The notes beneath the pieces are model-generated. The model had not been told where the DNA came from. It did no database searches and worked only from the letters and a program-made list of their open reading frames with translations. 64,000 bases of DNA from positions 4,581,309 through 4,645,308 of the forward strand of contig NC_132891.1 of assembly GCF_030463535.1 (NCBI RefSeq), given 5' to 3'. Below are positions 51,441-63,833 of this stretch, in pieces. The position numbers and the translations under genes were made by a program. This DNA is from Salminus brasiliensis. Its lineage: Eukaryota; Chordata; Actinopteri; Characiformes; Bryconidae. Every line of letters starts with the position of its first letter. The first letter of the stretch is position 1.

Positions 51441-52575
51441 ATTATTGATAAAAAAAATGACCAAACCAGATACAGCAGATAGTTAATAGTGGTGATATTA
51501 ATATTAATAGTGGAGGATAGTTAAGAGTCCATTTAGGTCTGAACATGGTAGGACATTAGGCAGGTAGCAGTGGTAGGAGGGTGTGCCGCTGGTCTGGCAT
51601 GGGTGGTGGTGGGGATGGGGGTTGGGCCTGGTGGTCGGACTGGTAGGTGGAAGCTGGTCTTCCAGCAGGACGGGCTGGGTGACCGTTTACTGTGAGAAGG
51701 TAAAGAGACAGAGTTAGTGTTGGCAGTTCACTGGTCGTCCTTCCTGTCTACTGCACATCAGGAAAACCCCACAAGACCGGCCCAGTCGTCTGGAACATCA
51801 CAGTTTAGTTCGTGTCAGAGTGACTCAGGTTCTCATCCTGGTCAGTTTCTCTTGCTTTAGCACCTTCAATAACCTGCTGCTGTCAGTTCCCTGTATAATA
51901 GAGCTCTATACGGTGAGCTGGGTCTTCGCTTATAAGGGAGTGAATCGGGTGTTCTTTATAGTGTGTCTTTTACAATTTCTGCTAAACGGGCCAATAGAAA
52001 TGCTCCAAAATGGCCTGGAATCCAATCGTTTCAATCGACTTCCACTAAAGGTCAAGCAGCTTTCCTTTCTTTAGTAAAGCTGCTGTTTTGGTTTTTGTGA
52101 GACAGCAGAGATATTTTAACTAGGCTGCAAAAAAAATAAATAAATACAGTATGTTGGGAAATGATCATGGTTGTGATGTCACAGAGCACAATACAGGCCT
52201 ACCAATCAGAACAGGGGTGCTTTACATATCTCTGTCTTAAAGGCACAGTACAAGAAACTGCTTGTATATTTATTTATATACATATAATAATAATACATAT
52301 ATTTATATAAATCTATATTTATTTGGTAAATATTAAAGGCTGGTTTTAGAGAAACTTTGAGAAACCTGTATAACATCCTGTATAAGTAAATAAACTGCTT
52401 GTTAATTTATATATATATAAAATATTTATTTGGTAAATACTAAAGGCTGGTTTTAGAGAAACCTGTATAACGGCCTGTATAAGTAAATAAATATAAAAAC
52501 ATTAATACTTGGTTTATATGGATTCCTATGTAAATGTTTTTTTATTCTATGTAAATGTAATTATTGCATTAGTGT
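51441..52575. other. Intergenic, no gene recognised
   Basis: Contains an R1-type remnant on the opposite strand (CCAATAGAAATGCTCCAAAATG near 51,990) and a duplicated AT-rich piece: ACTAAAGGCTGGTTTTAGAG near 52,332 and 52,440. Confidence 0.45.
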
Positions 52576-53340
52576 TGGACATTCATACCCCTTTAACCTT
52601 TTTACATTTTATTTCCTTACAACCACAAACCTAAATGTATTTTAATGAAATGTTTAGTGATGGACAAACACAAAGAGCACATGATTGTAAAGTGTAAAAA
52701 TAAAAACATGGTTTTCATCATTTAAATGAAATAAAAATCTGAAAAGTGTGACACCAAAGTGGTGGAACCAACTTCCCCTGGGTGTCCGAACGGCTCAGAG
52801 AGTCCAATGCTCGCTGTCTTCAAACCCAGACTGAAGACCCTCCTCTTCTGAGAGGACTTGGGTGAATAGTAGAGTATTATGGTCTATCTCTATAGTAGTG
52901 CCTAGAGGTAGTCTATTCAAACTAGCTGAGGTTATTCTTGAATAAACAGCGAGGCACTTCTGTAAGTAAGTCGCTCTGGATAAGCGATAAGCTGGAAATG
53001 TAACAAAAACGATGTGCAAAAGTATTCACCCCCGCCTATATCAATACTTTGTTGAGCCACCTTTGGCTGCAATTACAACTGCAAGTCTTTTGGGGTATGT
53101 CTCTACTAGCTTTGCACAGCTAGAGACTGGCCTTCGCCGAACAGGTGTATTTATACTGAGACTAAATTACACACAGCTGGACTCCTGAAGGAGTTGATTT
53201 AGAGGTATGATTTTAGAGGGGGCTGAATACTTTTGCACATCACACTTTTCATTATTACTTAAAATCTCAATGAAATACATTATGCTTTGTGGTTGTACGG
53301 AGACAAAATGTGAACAGGGGTGTGAATACTTTTGGAGTAT
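52576..53340. mobile_element. Tc1-like non-autonomous element split by a LINE insertion
   Basis: ATTCATACCCCTTTAACC at the left and GGGGTGTGAATACTTTTG at the right are inverted. Inside, GGACAAACACAAAGAGCACA, GTGCAAAAGTATTCACCCCC, TTGGCTGCAATTACAACTGC and CAAGTCTTTTGGGGTATG are standard parts of a widespread fish element. Its continuity is broken at about 52,750-53,005 by a LINE 3' fragment. Confidence 0.65.
52750..53005 (+). mobile_element. LINE 3' fragment nested in the Tc1-like element
   Basis: AAGTGGTGGAACCAACTTCC through CTTCAAACCCAGACTGAAGA to the tail GTAAGTCGCTCTGGATAAGC, as at 47,915. More severely 5'-truncated. Confidence 0.65.
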
Positions 53341-53867
53341 AATAATGAATATAATCCCTCTGATCAAGAAGGACTGCTGTCAATGTTCTCTCATTTGGTA
53401 TTTTGTGTAAAGCCCATTGTTCTAAGCCACCTCATATAGGTGACTTTTGAGCATCTGTGGGTCAGTGACCCATATTCAGATAAACAGTACAGCTAACCTA
53501 TGAAAACCATCACTGGCACTGTGATTTAGCCCAAGGCTAGACCTCAGCCGTGTGCCACTGGCTCATGATTTCCAGGTCTGGATTTTGATTTGGGCTCTCA
53601 AGCTGAACCTTAATGATCATACAGTGTTACATTTATTCCATTTACTGGTGTTCAGAAGGACAGGGTTTCAATCAAGACTGATCACCTGGGATGACGTTTT
53701 GATTGAAACCTTGCTGGAAGCCCATTTAATCAGCATGCTTGACTGCTGCTACAGCTCAATCACTGATGAAGGATTTTTGCCCAACTGGCCCATAAACCTG
53801 CTCTTCCATTCGTTCATGTACTTTTTGAGCAAAATATACAACATATTCATGACATTTTATTAAAAGT
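53341..53867. other. Intergenic, nothing recognised
   Basis: Open frame at 53,552-53,863 has no motif or borders. Confidence 0.4.
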
Positions 53868-54270
53868 TCTATATGGCCAAAAGTATTGGGACACCTGCTC
53901 ATTTATTGTTTTTCCAGAGTTGATTCTGAAGCCTAGAGAAGGCTTTCTACTAGTTTGGAGGGGCATTGCTGTAAGGGTTTGATTGCATTTAGAAACAACA
54001 GCATCAAAATGTTGGATGATCCTCACAATTATTCTTATTTAATGCTCTATATCTCCCATCCTGTATTAGGCATGGTGCCAGTAGGTCCATGATTCTTATC
54101 TGCTCCACAGAGTCCTATTCTATTGGCAGTACTTCTCTACAGGGACTAGATCAACTGCTGTCTGTGTGTTGATTTGCACATCGGCTTCAGCAACGAGTGC
54201 AGCTTAAAAGTAGCCAAATGCATTCATTCATTCAAAGAGATGTCCACAAACATTTGGACATAGTCTACTT
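53868..54270 (-). mobile_element. MITE family M1, both termini present
   Basis: TATATGGCCAAAAGTATTGG at the left, CCACAAACATTTGGACATAG at the right; interior in reverse orientation. Lies about 200 bp from the cnbp 3' end. Confidence 0.8.
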
Positions 54271-54475
54271 TGATGCTTAACTTTCATTATTTCCTCTTTT
54301 TATCTTAGTGGAAACCCCTATAGAGAAGCAGAGCTCCCTCCTTTATTAAAACAGGTTTGGCACAGTGTGTTAATTGGTTTCTTGACTTTTTGCATCCAGC
54401 ATCATGGTGGTTGTTGACAAATATAAAAGAAGAGAGAGAAAAAAGGCCAACTCAGATTCCCGATCCTCCTCCAGC

Positions 54476-54481
54476 TTTATT
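54476..54481 (-). terminator. cnbp: cnbp polyadenylation signal
   Basis: TTTATT on the + strand, i.e. AATAAA on the gene strand, about 910 bp after the cnbp stop. The intervening 54,482-55,388 is repeat-poor and fits a conserved 3' UTR. Confidence 0.65.
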
Positions 54482-55388
54482 GATAGTTTAAAATTACATT
54501 TTCTATGTTATAGGACTTAAGTTGCATCTTCTTTCCGACTTAAAAACTGAGTACAAGCAAATGATATTCTTACAGTAGTCCAAGTGATATTGTACAAAAA
54601 TAATATTTGATTTCTGTGAAAACATTCTCCTTTTGCAAATTACTGATAAATCCACAAGTTTATTGTTCTTGATAATTTAGGATAGAAATGACTAAAATTA
54701 CTTTTGGAATATTTAGGCATTAATGAGCGACGTTTGCTGAAGTTGCAAACTGATGACTTTGTACAAAAAAAGTCCCAAAAAAACAAAACAAAAAAAAAAA
54801 GTGTAAAGAAAAAAAACAAAAACAAAACTCACAAGAACTTGGGATTTCTCAATATTTCGGTGTTATCAGCATTATCCATATTACATATTTCTTCACAAGT
54901 TAACGCCCACCTTGCTCGTGGGGCCCGGATTAAGATGGGTTCCTGTGTTGCGAATGGTTATCCCGGTCATACTCTCTTAAGCCAACTCATATTTTTCCCA
55001 ACTTAATCTAAACAAAAATCTGTACACAGAAATTGAGGCATCCCCAACCTCTGCCTCTCATCATCTTACGAAGGCTCACTTCAAGCCCAGAGGTCCTACA
55101 TAGCACACTGTGCCCCAGTCATTGATCTTCTCACCAGCGGCATGGAAAGGGGTCTTTTTAACAAAGCATTATACATAACACCTCTACCAAACTAAACAGA
55201 CATTTTGTATTGAATGCAGAAAGATTTTTCCACCCCTTCGTTTTTTTTTTTTCCTTTAAACACGTCAAGAAGCTCACTGGCCTGGGACAAGCCTCCGTCT
55301 GCCAACCTTTGGCCAATGAAGAGGATTCCGAGAAAATAATACAACCAACCATCAATCTGAAAAAGGAGGGAGCGACAGAGGAAACCGG
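54482..55388 (-). other. cnbp: cnbp 3' untranslated region
   Basis: Between the TAA at 55,389 and the AATAAA at 54,481. AT-rich with an A-rich/T-rich tract at 54,770-54,830; no repeat element recognised. Confidence 0.65.
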
Positions 55389-56341
<953 letters not shown>

Positions 56342-56344
56342 GAT

Positions 56345-57313
56345 CTAAAAAGAGGGAGAGAGATAAACATACATATAGATTAATACAACCACAGCAAATA
56401 TGAAATCACAAATACCTGCATAAACGCTAATTATTAAAAAGTGCTCCTGATTGGTCAGTCCTAAAGTAAGAAGTTATTAAATATGGTTTGAATTAGAATA
56501 TATTTATATAAAAGTTATAATCCACACAGATTTTTAGTTATATATGACACAGCTACAGAAATACTAGCTATCTAACTGGCTTCAGAGGCATGCCATGTGA
56601 ATCAGCACACATGGTAGAAGGCTAGGGAGCAGCCAAGCACCCCCTTTTCCACAAATATACATTATAAACCAATTTTAAAAATGATATTAACTCACTTTAA
56701 GCAAAAATCTGAGATTTGATGCTGGTTTGCAGTTTTAAAGTTACTAAAACTGCCACCTAAAACGTGCTAAAGGAGGCTACACTGCTTTTATCAGTCAAAT
56801 GAGGTGGAAATAAGAGAAATAGCACTTAATCCCGGCTGTATTTTTAAGAGTTGGAGTAAATGAGAGAGAGATCTGAGCTCCAATGTGGGGGAATGAGGGC
56901 CGGCCAACGTGCGCTGCGTCCAGAATGTGCAGCTCAGCGTTTCTCCATTGGGCCGCAGCGGTGCACCACGCACGGGACCAACAGCGTCGACTAAAACCCA
57001 CCAAATTCAACCATTTTTACTTAAATTAAAATACCTATGTAATTTAATTGACATAAAAATTCCTACGTTTCGGATTAAACCGAAAAATAAACACGAGAAG
57101 GCTTTTTCTTCCCGCGCAGCCACGCTGCAGCTAGGCCACGAGACCTGGCCGAGGGGAAACGGCTAGCCCGCTCGCAAAGAAAGATCCCTTCCCGCAGCGT
57201 GTTTTGCTTTCTTTGCTAGCATTCTCGTTACCCCGCATTAACAATTAGACGCCATATATTTAATTCAAAGAAAATAAATCTTAAAAATGACCTTAAAACC
57301 GTGCTGGACTCAC
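56345..57313 (-). other. cnbp: cnbp intron 1
   Basis: About 970 bp between the non-coding exon and the coding exon. I see no CCTG tetranucleotide expansion such as underlies human myotonic dystrophy type 2. The segment 56,850-57,300 is rather GC-rich. Confidence 0.65.
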
Positions 57314-57345
57314 CTGCTCGCTTCGCTACAGGCTAGCTAGCTACG
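57314..57345 (-). other. cnbp: cnbp non-coding first exon
   Basis: A strong gene-strand donor GCAG|GTGAGTCC at 57,314/57,313 ends a short leader. The 5' border is a guess, set by the change to promoter-like sequence. Confidence 0.5.
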
Positions 57346-57600
57346 TGACTCACTGGCGTATGACTCCGCCCCCTCTCCGCTGCGCCACATACGGTTTGCG
57401 CATGTCCGCATGGAGTGACGGGCGCGGGAGCCAATCAGGGATGACTAAAGCGAAGCACCCGAGCCAATGACTAACGCACGATGCCGTCCACCGCCCCCCA
57501 AGAACGGTCCAATCAGAACACAGCCTGAGCTGAGCAGTGCCCGCCCCTGGTTTCGGAAGTGCTTCGGAATCCTATTGTTTTTCTACAGAGACACGGAGCA
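57346..57600 (-). promoter_or_regulatory. cnbp: cnbp promoter region with three CCAAT boxes
   Basis: GC-rich. Contains CTCCGCCCCC (Sp1-like, 57,364-57,373) and, on the + strand, GAGCCAATCAG (57,429), GAGCCAATGAC (57,461) and GTCCAATCAGA (57,507), spaced roughly 30-45 bp. No TATA box is clear. Typical of a ubiquitously expressed CpG-type promoter. Confidence 0.65.
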
Positions 57601-57754
57601 GAAAGAGCGTTTTAAGGGTTCTACACAGCACAGAACCATACATGCATGAGAACCACACATGTATATCACGGTAATACAGGATTCGGAGCAGGAGGTGGTT
57701 TTGAAAAAGAACAAAGAAAGGTAAATGGCCAAGACGGTGTGCTTTCACGACTGT

Positions 57755-58200
57755 AATGGACTACATATCCCATAATGCAATGCATTGTAATGCATTATTA
57801 ATATGCTTTTAAGTGGAGCAACACTGGTACTGGAAACACCAAGACACTTTAATAAAGTTTATCAACAATAAATGTTTTGAAATGTATTGAAAACGAACAC
57901 AAATATATAATTAAACGAGACCGAGGTTGTAAAGAACGATTGTAAAGAACTACGTATCCCACAAAGCACCGCGAGCTTTCAACCAATCACTTTCCCATTT
58001 ATTTCACAAAATCTCTGTCACACTTTGTAGTTTTTTATTTTATTTATTTTTTGTTGGTGTTGTTATTATTATATAAGTTTTATACATGTTCTGATTTTGC
58101 ATACATAGTCCATTTTTTGTGTAGACGAGCCTCCTTATTTTTTAATGTTTTTACTTCCAATTTTTTCTCGTTTACATAAATAATATCTATATATAAAAAG

Positions 58201-58264
<64 letters not shown>

Positions 58265-58395
58265 AGACATATATAAACATCAAACCATATAGGTACAAGA
58301 ACAATCACTATACTGTGAATTGGAGCGAAAAGTGTTTTGGAAAACGAACAAAAAGTACACATACAAGACTATATTTCTCACAAAGCACTGCAAGC
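57755..58395 (+). promoter_or_regulatory. Three ACTAC(N)TATCCCA motifs in degenerate duplicated blocks
   Basis: ACTACATATCCCATAATGCA at 57,760, ACTACGTATCCCACAAAGCA at 57,949 and ACTATATTTCTCACAAAGCA at 58,368. They resemble the ZNF143/Staf site (ACTACAATTCCCA class). Copies 2 and 3 share further flanks (GAAAACGAACA before; AAAGCAC-GC-AGC-TTTCAACCA after), so they are duplicates. Confidence 0.5.
58190..58262. repeat. (CA)n-(TA)n compound microsatellite
   Basis: About 14 CA units followed by about 17 TA units. Confidence 0.95.
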
Positions 58396-58721
58396 AGTTT
58401 CAACCATTTGCTTTTCTTCTCCATCACACTTAGTATTGTCTTTAATCTCTAGGGTCTTTTGTGCATATTTTTGTTTTTGTCATTTAATTATCATACATGG
58501 AATAATTGGGTACCTGAATTCTATGGTTCAGAGTCACTAATAACCATAACCCTTTACCACTTACTTCTATCATACCTTTTCATAACATTCCTAGCAGTCA
58601 GTGATTTACTACACTCAAACTAAATATTTCACTCCTTTTGTGTGAGGGCTCTAAAGGTGCAGGCAAATCTGGGAACTAAAACTTTATTTAGTGTTTGATA
58701 CAGATGTAATATAAGATAAGA

Positions 58722-58790
58722 TCATCCTTTATTAGTCCCACAGTGGAGACATCCACAGTGTCACAGCAGCAAAAGGAATAGCAAGATACA
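58722..58790 (-). mobile_element. LINE 3' tail fragment
   Basis: ATAAGATAAGATCATCCTTT then ATTAGTCCCACAGTGGAGAC is the reverse of the tail at 27,690-27,770. Confidence 0.6.
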
Positions 58791-60397
58791 TTAGCAGTAT
58801 ATATACAATATAATATTATATATAATTACATAATTACATGATCCACTGTGCTTTGTGCTTTTTAGGTGCCAAACCATGCAGATTTGAATTTCCATAGTAA
58901 AGACTTTAGGATGGATGGGTAGTGCAGTACTTTACAAAGAATTGGGGAATAAGGCTTTTTTTTAAAAAAAAAAGACACACTAGAATGGAAATCTGTATTA
59001 ATCCTGGCATGGTTGAATAATGAGAGTTCGGTAGACGGAAGTGACAGGAAGGCCATTTCTAAAACCCTAAAACTGTTACATCCCAGTCTTGACTTTTTAT
59101 ATTTTTCCCCCCAACATTTACGCACACCCCACATACTAGAAGTGTAACATAATGAGCCGGTTTTAACAGGGATTAAGCCTAGTCCTAGACTCTATTTTTA
59201 CTTTCAGTGAAAAAACATGGTTACATTGATCAGAATGATGTTTTCTATAGTCCAAGGCTAAGCTGTCTGGGAAATTGCCCCAATAAGTGGTAAAATAATC
59301 CATGATCCGTACATATCGCCCATCGTACAGTAGTATTATTATTACTACACACTTCTATTGCTGAAGAACAACCCCACCAATTTGCACAGAAGTCGTTACT
59401 GAATAATACGCCTTAGTTTGTAATAAAGACTAATTAAAAAAATAATAACTTTACCAGTCAGTTTTCCAGACAGAGATCAAGGCTTATGTGCCATGCTGTG
59501 CACTGTGCTTAATCCCTATCTGGTAAAGCAACCCTAAAAAGTGTGGAAATAAATGTTACTTTAAGTTTAAGTTCATTCTTAAGTACCATAGTACATAAAC
59601 TCTAACAATATTATTATATAATATTATATATTATAATATCTCTGAGAGCCAGGGAACTTCATGCAGTAATTTGGTCAGTATCCAGCACTCTCAGCAATCT
59701 GGGGGCAGCTGACTATCCATACATCAGGCCTGGTAGTGAAGAAGTTACATCTAACAGATTGATTGATTAACTGATTAATTGATTAATTGATTGATTAAAT
59801 AATGTCTCAAGTCTTCATCTGTCCTCATGGCACCAAGGAATGTACTGCTAGCTGCCTTTACAGCTGCATAAATTACACTGGCAAAAATGCTGGGACCCCA
59901 CATGTACATTGGGCAGGCATGTCTGGATCCTAACACTGCATTGCCCCTCGTGACCCTGCAGGCCGCAGCTGTAGCCTACTTCAGACTGCTCTCACTTTTA
60001 ATACGATACGACCGTAAATAATCAGAAACTAACCACAGACACGGACACCACCGAGCCTCAGGCCTACAGAAGGAGTGTGTCTGGGTGTGTTTGGTGAACG
60101 TGTGTGTAATTATAAGAGGGTGAGGTGGCCTCGCACCGCTCTCTGCGGCCGTGTCTCTGAACTGTGCGCGGTCCTGCAGTCACGCTCCTCAAGACAGCGA
60201 TTCACAGCAGGTAAACGGTTTTAATCAGCAGAAGAAAATACTTAAAGTATTTGGAAGAATCTGGTAAAGATATCTCGTCTTTTAATAATCATTTATTGTG
60301 GAATTTCGTCATTTTGACAGAGGAATATTTTGCTAATAATGGTGCTACCGGAAACGCTAGAGGAGCAGACATGCGCAGTAGCTTTGCTATTGTAAAA
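58791..60397. other. Intergenic; exon-like GC-rich block near the end
   Basis: 58,800-59,990 holds nothing recognised beyond AT-rich runs and GATTGATTAA repeats at 59,757. 60,050-60,210 is GC-richer, with ATAAGAGGGTGAGG, and ends CACAGCAG|GTAAAC. It could be the promoter and non-coding first exon of a + strand gene, but no following exon is seen. Confidence 0.35.
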
Positions 60398-60695
60398 AAG
60401 GTGCACGTATTTGTCACTGTACAGTGTGGACTGTACAGCGAAATGTGTCCTCTGCATTTAACCCATCTGGTAGTGAACACACACACACACACACACACAC
60501 GTGTTAGGGGCAGTGAGTACACACACACACCCAGAGTGGTGGGCAGCCAACTCCAGCGCCCGGGGAGCAGAGAGGGTAAAGGGCCTTGCTCAAGGGCCCA
60601 ACAGTGGCAGCTTGCCGAGCCCGGGAATCGAACCCACAACCCTGTTATCAATATCTCGGCGCTCTAACCGCTGAGCCACCACTGCCCACCACTGT
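60398..60695 (-). mobile_element. tRNA-derived SINE, family S1, complete copy
   Basis: Gene-strand 5' end GGGCAGTGGTGGCTCAGC then GGTTAGAGCGCCGAGATATT (A box); GGTTGTGGGTTCGATTCCC (B box); body GCTGCCACTGTTGGGCCCTT, GCGCCGGAGTTGGCTGCCC; 3' part with a GT repeat and CGAAATGTG/GACAAATACGTGCACC. Intact enough to serve as reference for 43,765-44,545. Confidence 0.8.
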
Positions 60696-60718
60696 TTACC
60701 TTAATTGAAATGCTGCTT

Positions 60719-60723
60719 CCCCC

Positions 60724-60767
<44 letters not shown>

Positions 60768-60790
60768 GTTGTTGTTGTTGTTGTTGTAAT
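60719..60790 (+). repeat. (ATT)n-(GTT)n microsatellite
   Basis: About 16 ATT units merging into six GTT units. Confidence 0.95.
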
Positions 60791-61079
60791 AATAATAAAA
60801 ATATATATTATACATTATATATATATATTTTTTTTTATTAATTATTTCTATTTTTTCCCCTCCAGTAGAGAGAGAGCATGGGTCAGCAGGGGAAAGTAGG
60901 GTTGAGGGTGAGTGCTGATGCACAATGTCCATGTTCTCTAGTTAACCAGCAATAAAAACACACATAAGTTAATATTTGTGAGTAATAATATTTATTATTT
61001 TTGTAAAATGAATTCTCTAACAATTAATTAGAAATTATTACAATTAATTAATTAACAATTATTAACAAATTAACCCAGT

Positions 61080-62602
61080 TTATGTCTGTCTCTTCTCCGC
61101 CGATCTTCTCACCGACCACTTCTTCAACCATCTGAACATCCTCTTCTCCCTGTTCTTCTCTCCCTTTCCTATTTCTATGCGTTCGTCCTTTGAGTTTCCA
61201 TTCTGGCTTCCATTCAGTTTGCGCTCTCCTGCTCTGCTGGTCATGCCTTTGCTCCCCTCCTCTTTCCTCTGCTCCTCACTGGTTCTCGTCCTCCGTCCTT
61301 CCACCGTTCCTCTCTGTGATCCCTCAGCGTTCACCTCCACCTCAGCAGATGCCTTCAGATTCTTCTCCTGATAGCTCCTGATGCCTGGCCAGCTCCAGTC
61401 TCCCTCTCTCCCGTTCCTCCTCCATCCTCTTCCTTTCTTTCTCCACTTCTATTCTCCTTCTCCGCAGCTCTTCCTGACTCTCCTTCCTCATCACTTCTTT
61501 CATTCTCTGCCACTCCCGCTGTCGCTCCTTCTCCCTCTCTCTGAATGTCTTCTCTGTCTTTTCTATCTGGGCCTCCAACCTTTCGTTCATCTCTCTGATC
61601 AGCTCCTCCACCACCCTCGTCCTCATTTCGCAACCCTCCTGATAACTCTCTAGCTGCTGTTTATCCTGGTTCCTCTCAGTCTTCATCCACCACATCATCC
61701 TTCTCAGCTCCAGCTTCTCAGCGGCCTCCTCCTGCACGCTCTCCATCATCCACTTCTTCTCTTTCGTTCTCTCTTCCTCCATCTTTCTCACCCCTTCTTC
61801 CATCTGTTTCCTCTCCCTCTGCATGATCTGACTCTCCTTCTCCTCCACCCTCTGCCTCTCCATCTTCTCCCTAAATTCGTTCATCTCCTCTTTCTCCATC
61901 TTCAGCCTCTTCTTGCACTCTCTTATCTCCTTCCTCTCCATCACCATCCTCTCCATGTTCTCTGTCATCTCCTCTTTGTCCTTCTCCCTCTCCACCTTCA
62001 GCCTCTTCCAGCATTCTCCTATCTCCTTCCTCTCCATTTCCCTCTCCTTCTCCATCCTCTCCATGTATTCCACTAGCTCCTCTTTGGCCTTCTCTCTCTC
62101 CATCTGCAGCCTCCTCTTGAATTCTTTCAGGTCCTTCACTCGCACCTTCTCCACCCTCTTCTTGGCTCCCTCCATCTCATGCATCCTTTTCTCCATCTCC
62201 TTCAGCCTCTCCTCCAGCATCCTCCGTTCCTCCCTCCAGATTTTCATCCGATTCTCGTCCTCCATCCTCAGGCTGTGCTTCTCCTCCATGGTCTCTTCTT
62301 TCTCTCTGAGACGTTCCTCTCTCATCAGCACCACCTCGTTCCTCAGCTCCCTCACAGAGTACTTCTCAACCTTCATCCAGGAGTCTTTCTCCTCCTCCAT
62401 CCTCTTCTCGCACTCTGTTCTCCACTCCCTGAGCACATCTTTGGTTCGGATGTTCTTTGAACTCTCGCTCCTTCAGCAGTTTCTCAAGAAGCCATGTCTT
62501 CACCTCTTTAATCTGATTAGCGACCAACTGCTGATCATGATGCAACACTGGACAACGGAAATGATGATAAGGAACGTTAGATCTTCTGCAAAGGCTCTTC
62601 AA
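61080..62602 (-). pseudogene. Charged coiled-coil protein, frame-disrupted or mis-modelled
   Basis: Main frame 62,436-61,342 (364 aa) is nearly all Glu/Lys/Arg/Met, with heptad-like RMEEERERG, KRLKMEKEEM and ERMEKEREMERKEIGE segments: a long helical coiled coil. An upstream frame (to 62,602) reads HHDQQLVANQIKEVKTWLLE and LLKERE, and seems to continue the protein after a one-base shift near 62,450-62,475. A possible acceptor TTTGCAG is near 62,590. Downstream, a third frame (61,340-61,080) continues LKASAEVEVNAEGSQRG to SVRRSAEKRQT after another shift near 61,345-61,365. So it is a decayed gene, a gene with unrecognised splicing, or sequence errors. No catalytic domain; I do not recognise the family. 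Confidence 0.5.
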
Positions 62603-63369
62603 AGCATCATGATCACCTTAAAATGGTTCTGTATGGGTTCTTTAGTATCATTAAGCTTCAGAAGAATAATAATATTATTATTACAAGTGAAAAAGCCCTT
62701 TTTCGCTACTACAGATGCCACAGAAGAACCGCTTTTAGTTACATGAGGAAATACGTTATCATAGAGATGTGTAAGTGTGAAGAACCTTTTAGAGGTCTGA
62801 AGAACCATCACTTGATGTAAAGGTTCATCAAAGGAAACAAAAGAGGTTCTTCTAACCACTAAAGCACCTGTTTTGAAGCATCTTCATTATTAAGAGTACA
62901 TCTAGAACCCTTGTAACTAAGAACAAGACAAAGAAATAGACGTTCCCTTTCACAGCGTTCCTCCAATCAGGCGTCGTCACAATAGCGAAGGACCTCTAAC
63001 CTATTACACGCTGCAGGTGTCACCTGTTGTGATGTCATCAATATACAGTATCTATGGTCTACATACAGTCATGCGGGGAAATCAGGACACCCAATGAAAA
63101 CCTTTGTTTTTAACATTATTTACTGAACATGTGATCTTCATGTGATCAATACTGAGAGGTAGAGGTAATATAATTAAATAAAAATATTATTTAATGTGAG
63201 AAAAAAAGAACACCCACATTTATTACTGCTTAACCGCCTCAAATTGGGATCAGGAGCAGAACATCAGCTGCAGATGATCAGAACATGGTTAGAGCGGATT
63301 CTGGAGGAGCCTGTCTTATTGAAACCTCAGACATTTAGGCTGCGTCCAAATTGAATAAAAAGGTATATA
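62603..63369. other. Intergenic with GGTTCTT/AAGAACC repeat words
   Basis: 62,610-62,900 has several AAGAACC/GGTTCT words of a dispersed fish repeat also seen at 14,905-14,985, 34,310 and 49,380. 62,900-63,369 shows nothing further. Confidence 0.45.
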
Positions 63370-63500
63370 CTAGAGCCCAGAGCTCTAACCACTAAGTCAC
63401 CACCATCCCTAACAGCACATGAAGTTGGCAACCTCTGCACGGGTCGAGGATCGGACCCTGGTCTCCCACATGGCAGGCCTACATTCTACTGAAACTATAC
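63370..63500 (-). mobile_element. SINE head remnant
   Basis: GAGCTCTAACCACTAAGTCA (inverted A-box segment of S1) then GGTCGAGGATCGGACCCTGG. Truncated, and possibly two different SINE pieces. Confidence 0.4.
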
Positions 63501-63739
63501 TATGCGCTTGTCTTTGTAGTGTGGGCTTGGCAGGTTAGTCTGTTCATTCTTAATGTGCGAACCTGTTCTGTACTAACAGGAAGTGATGAAGTGTTGCTGT
63601 TCCAACATACGTCACTGTAAGATTTCTTTTGTAAGATTTCAGCAGTTCATTATGAGGCCATGTTGGTTTAGTTTGTTATTATTGCAATGCTGAACATCAG
63701 CTGTTTGATGATTGGATGGTTTCTATGCATGTTGGTGGA
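63501..63739. other. Intergenic, nothing recognised
   Basis: Short unique stretch before the tetranucleotide tract. Confidence 0.4.
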
Positions 63740-63800
63740 TTTTTAGATAGATAGATAGATAGACAGACTGAAATATAGACAGACAAACAGATTGATAGAC

Positions 63801-63833
<33 letters not shown>

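Noticed and set aside
56345..57313. CCTG repeat in cnbp intron 1, as in human myotonic dystrophy type 2
   Set aside because: No run of CCTG or CAGG tetramers is present.
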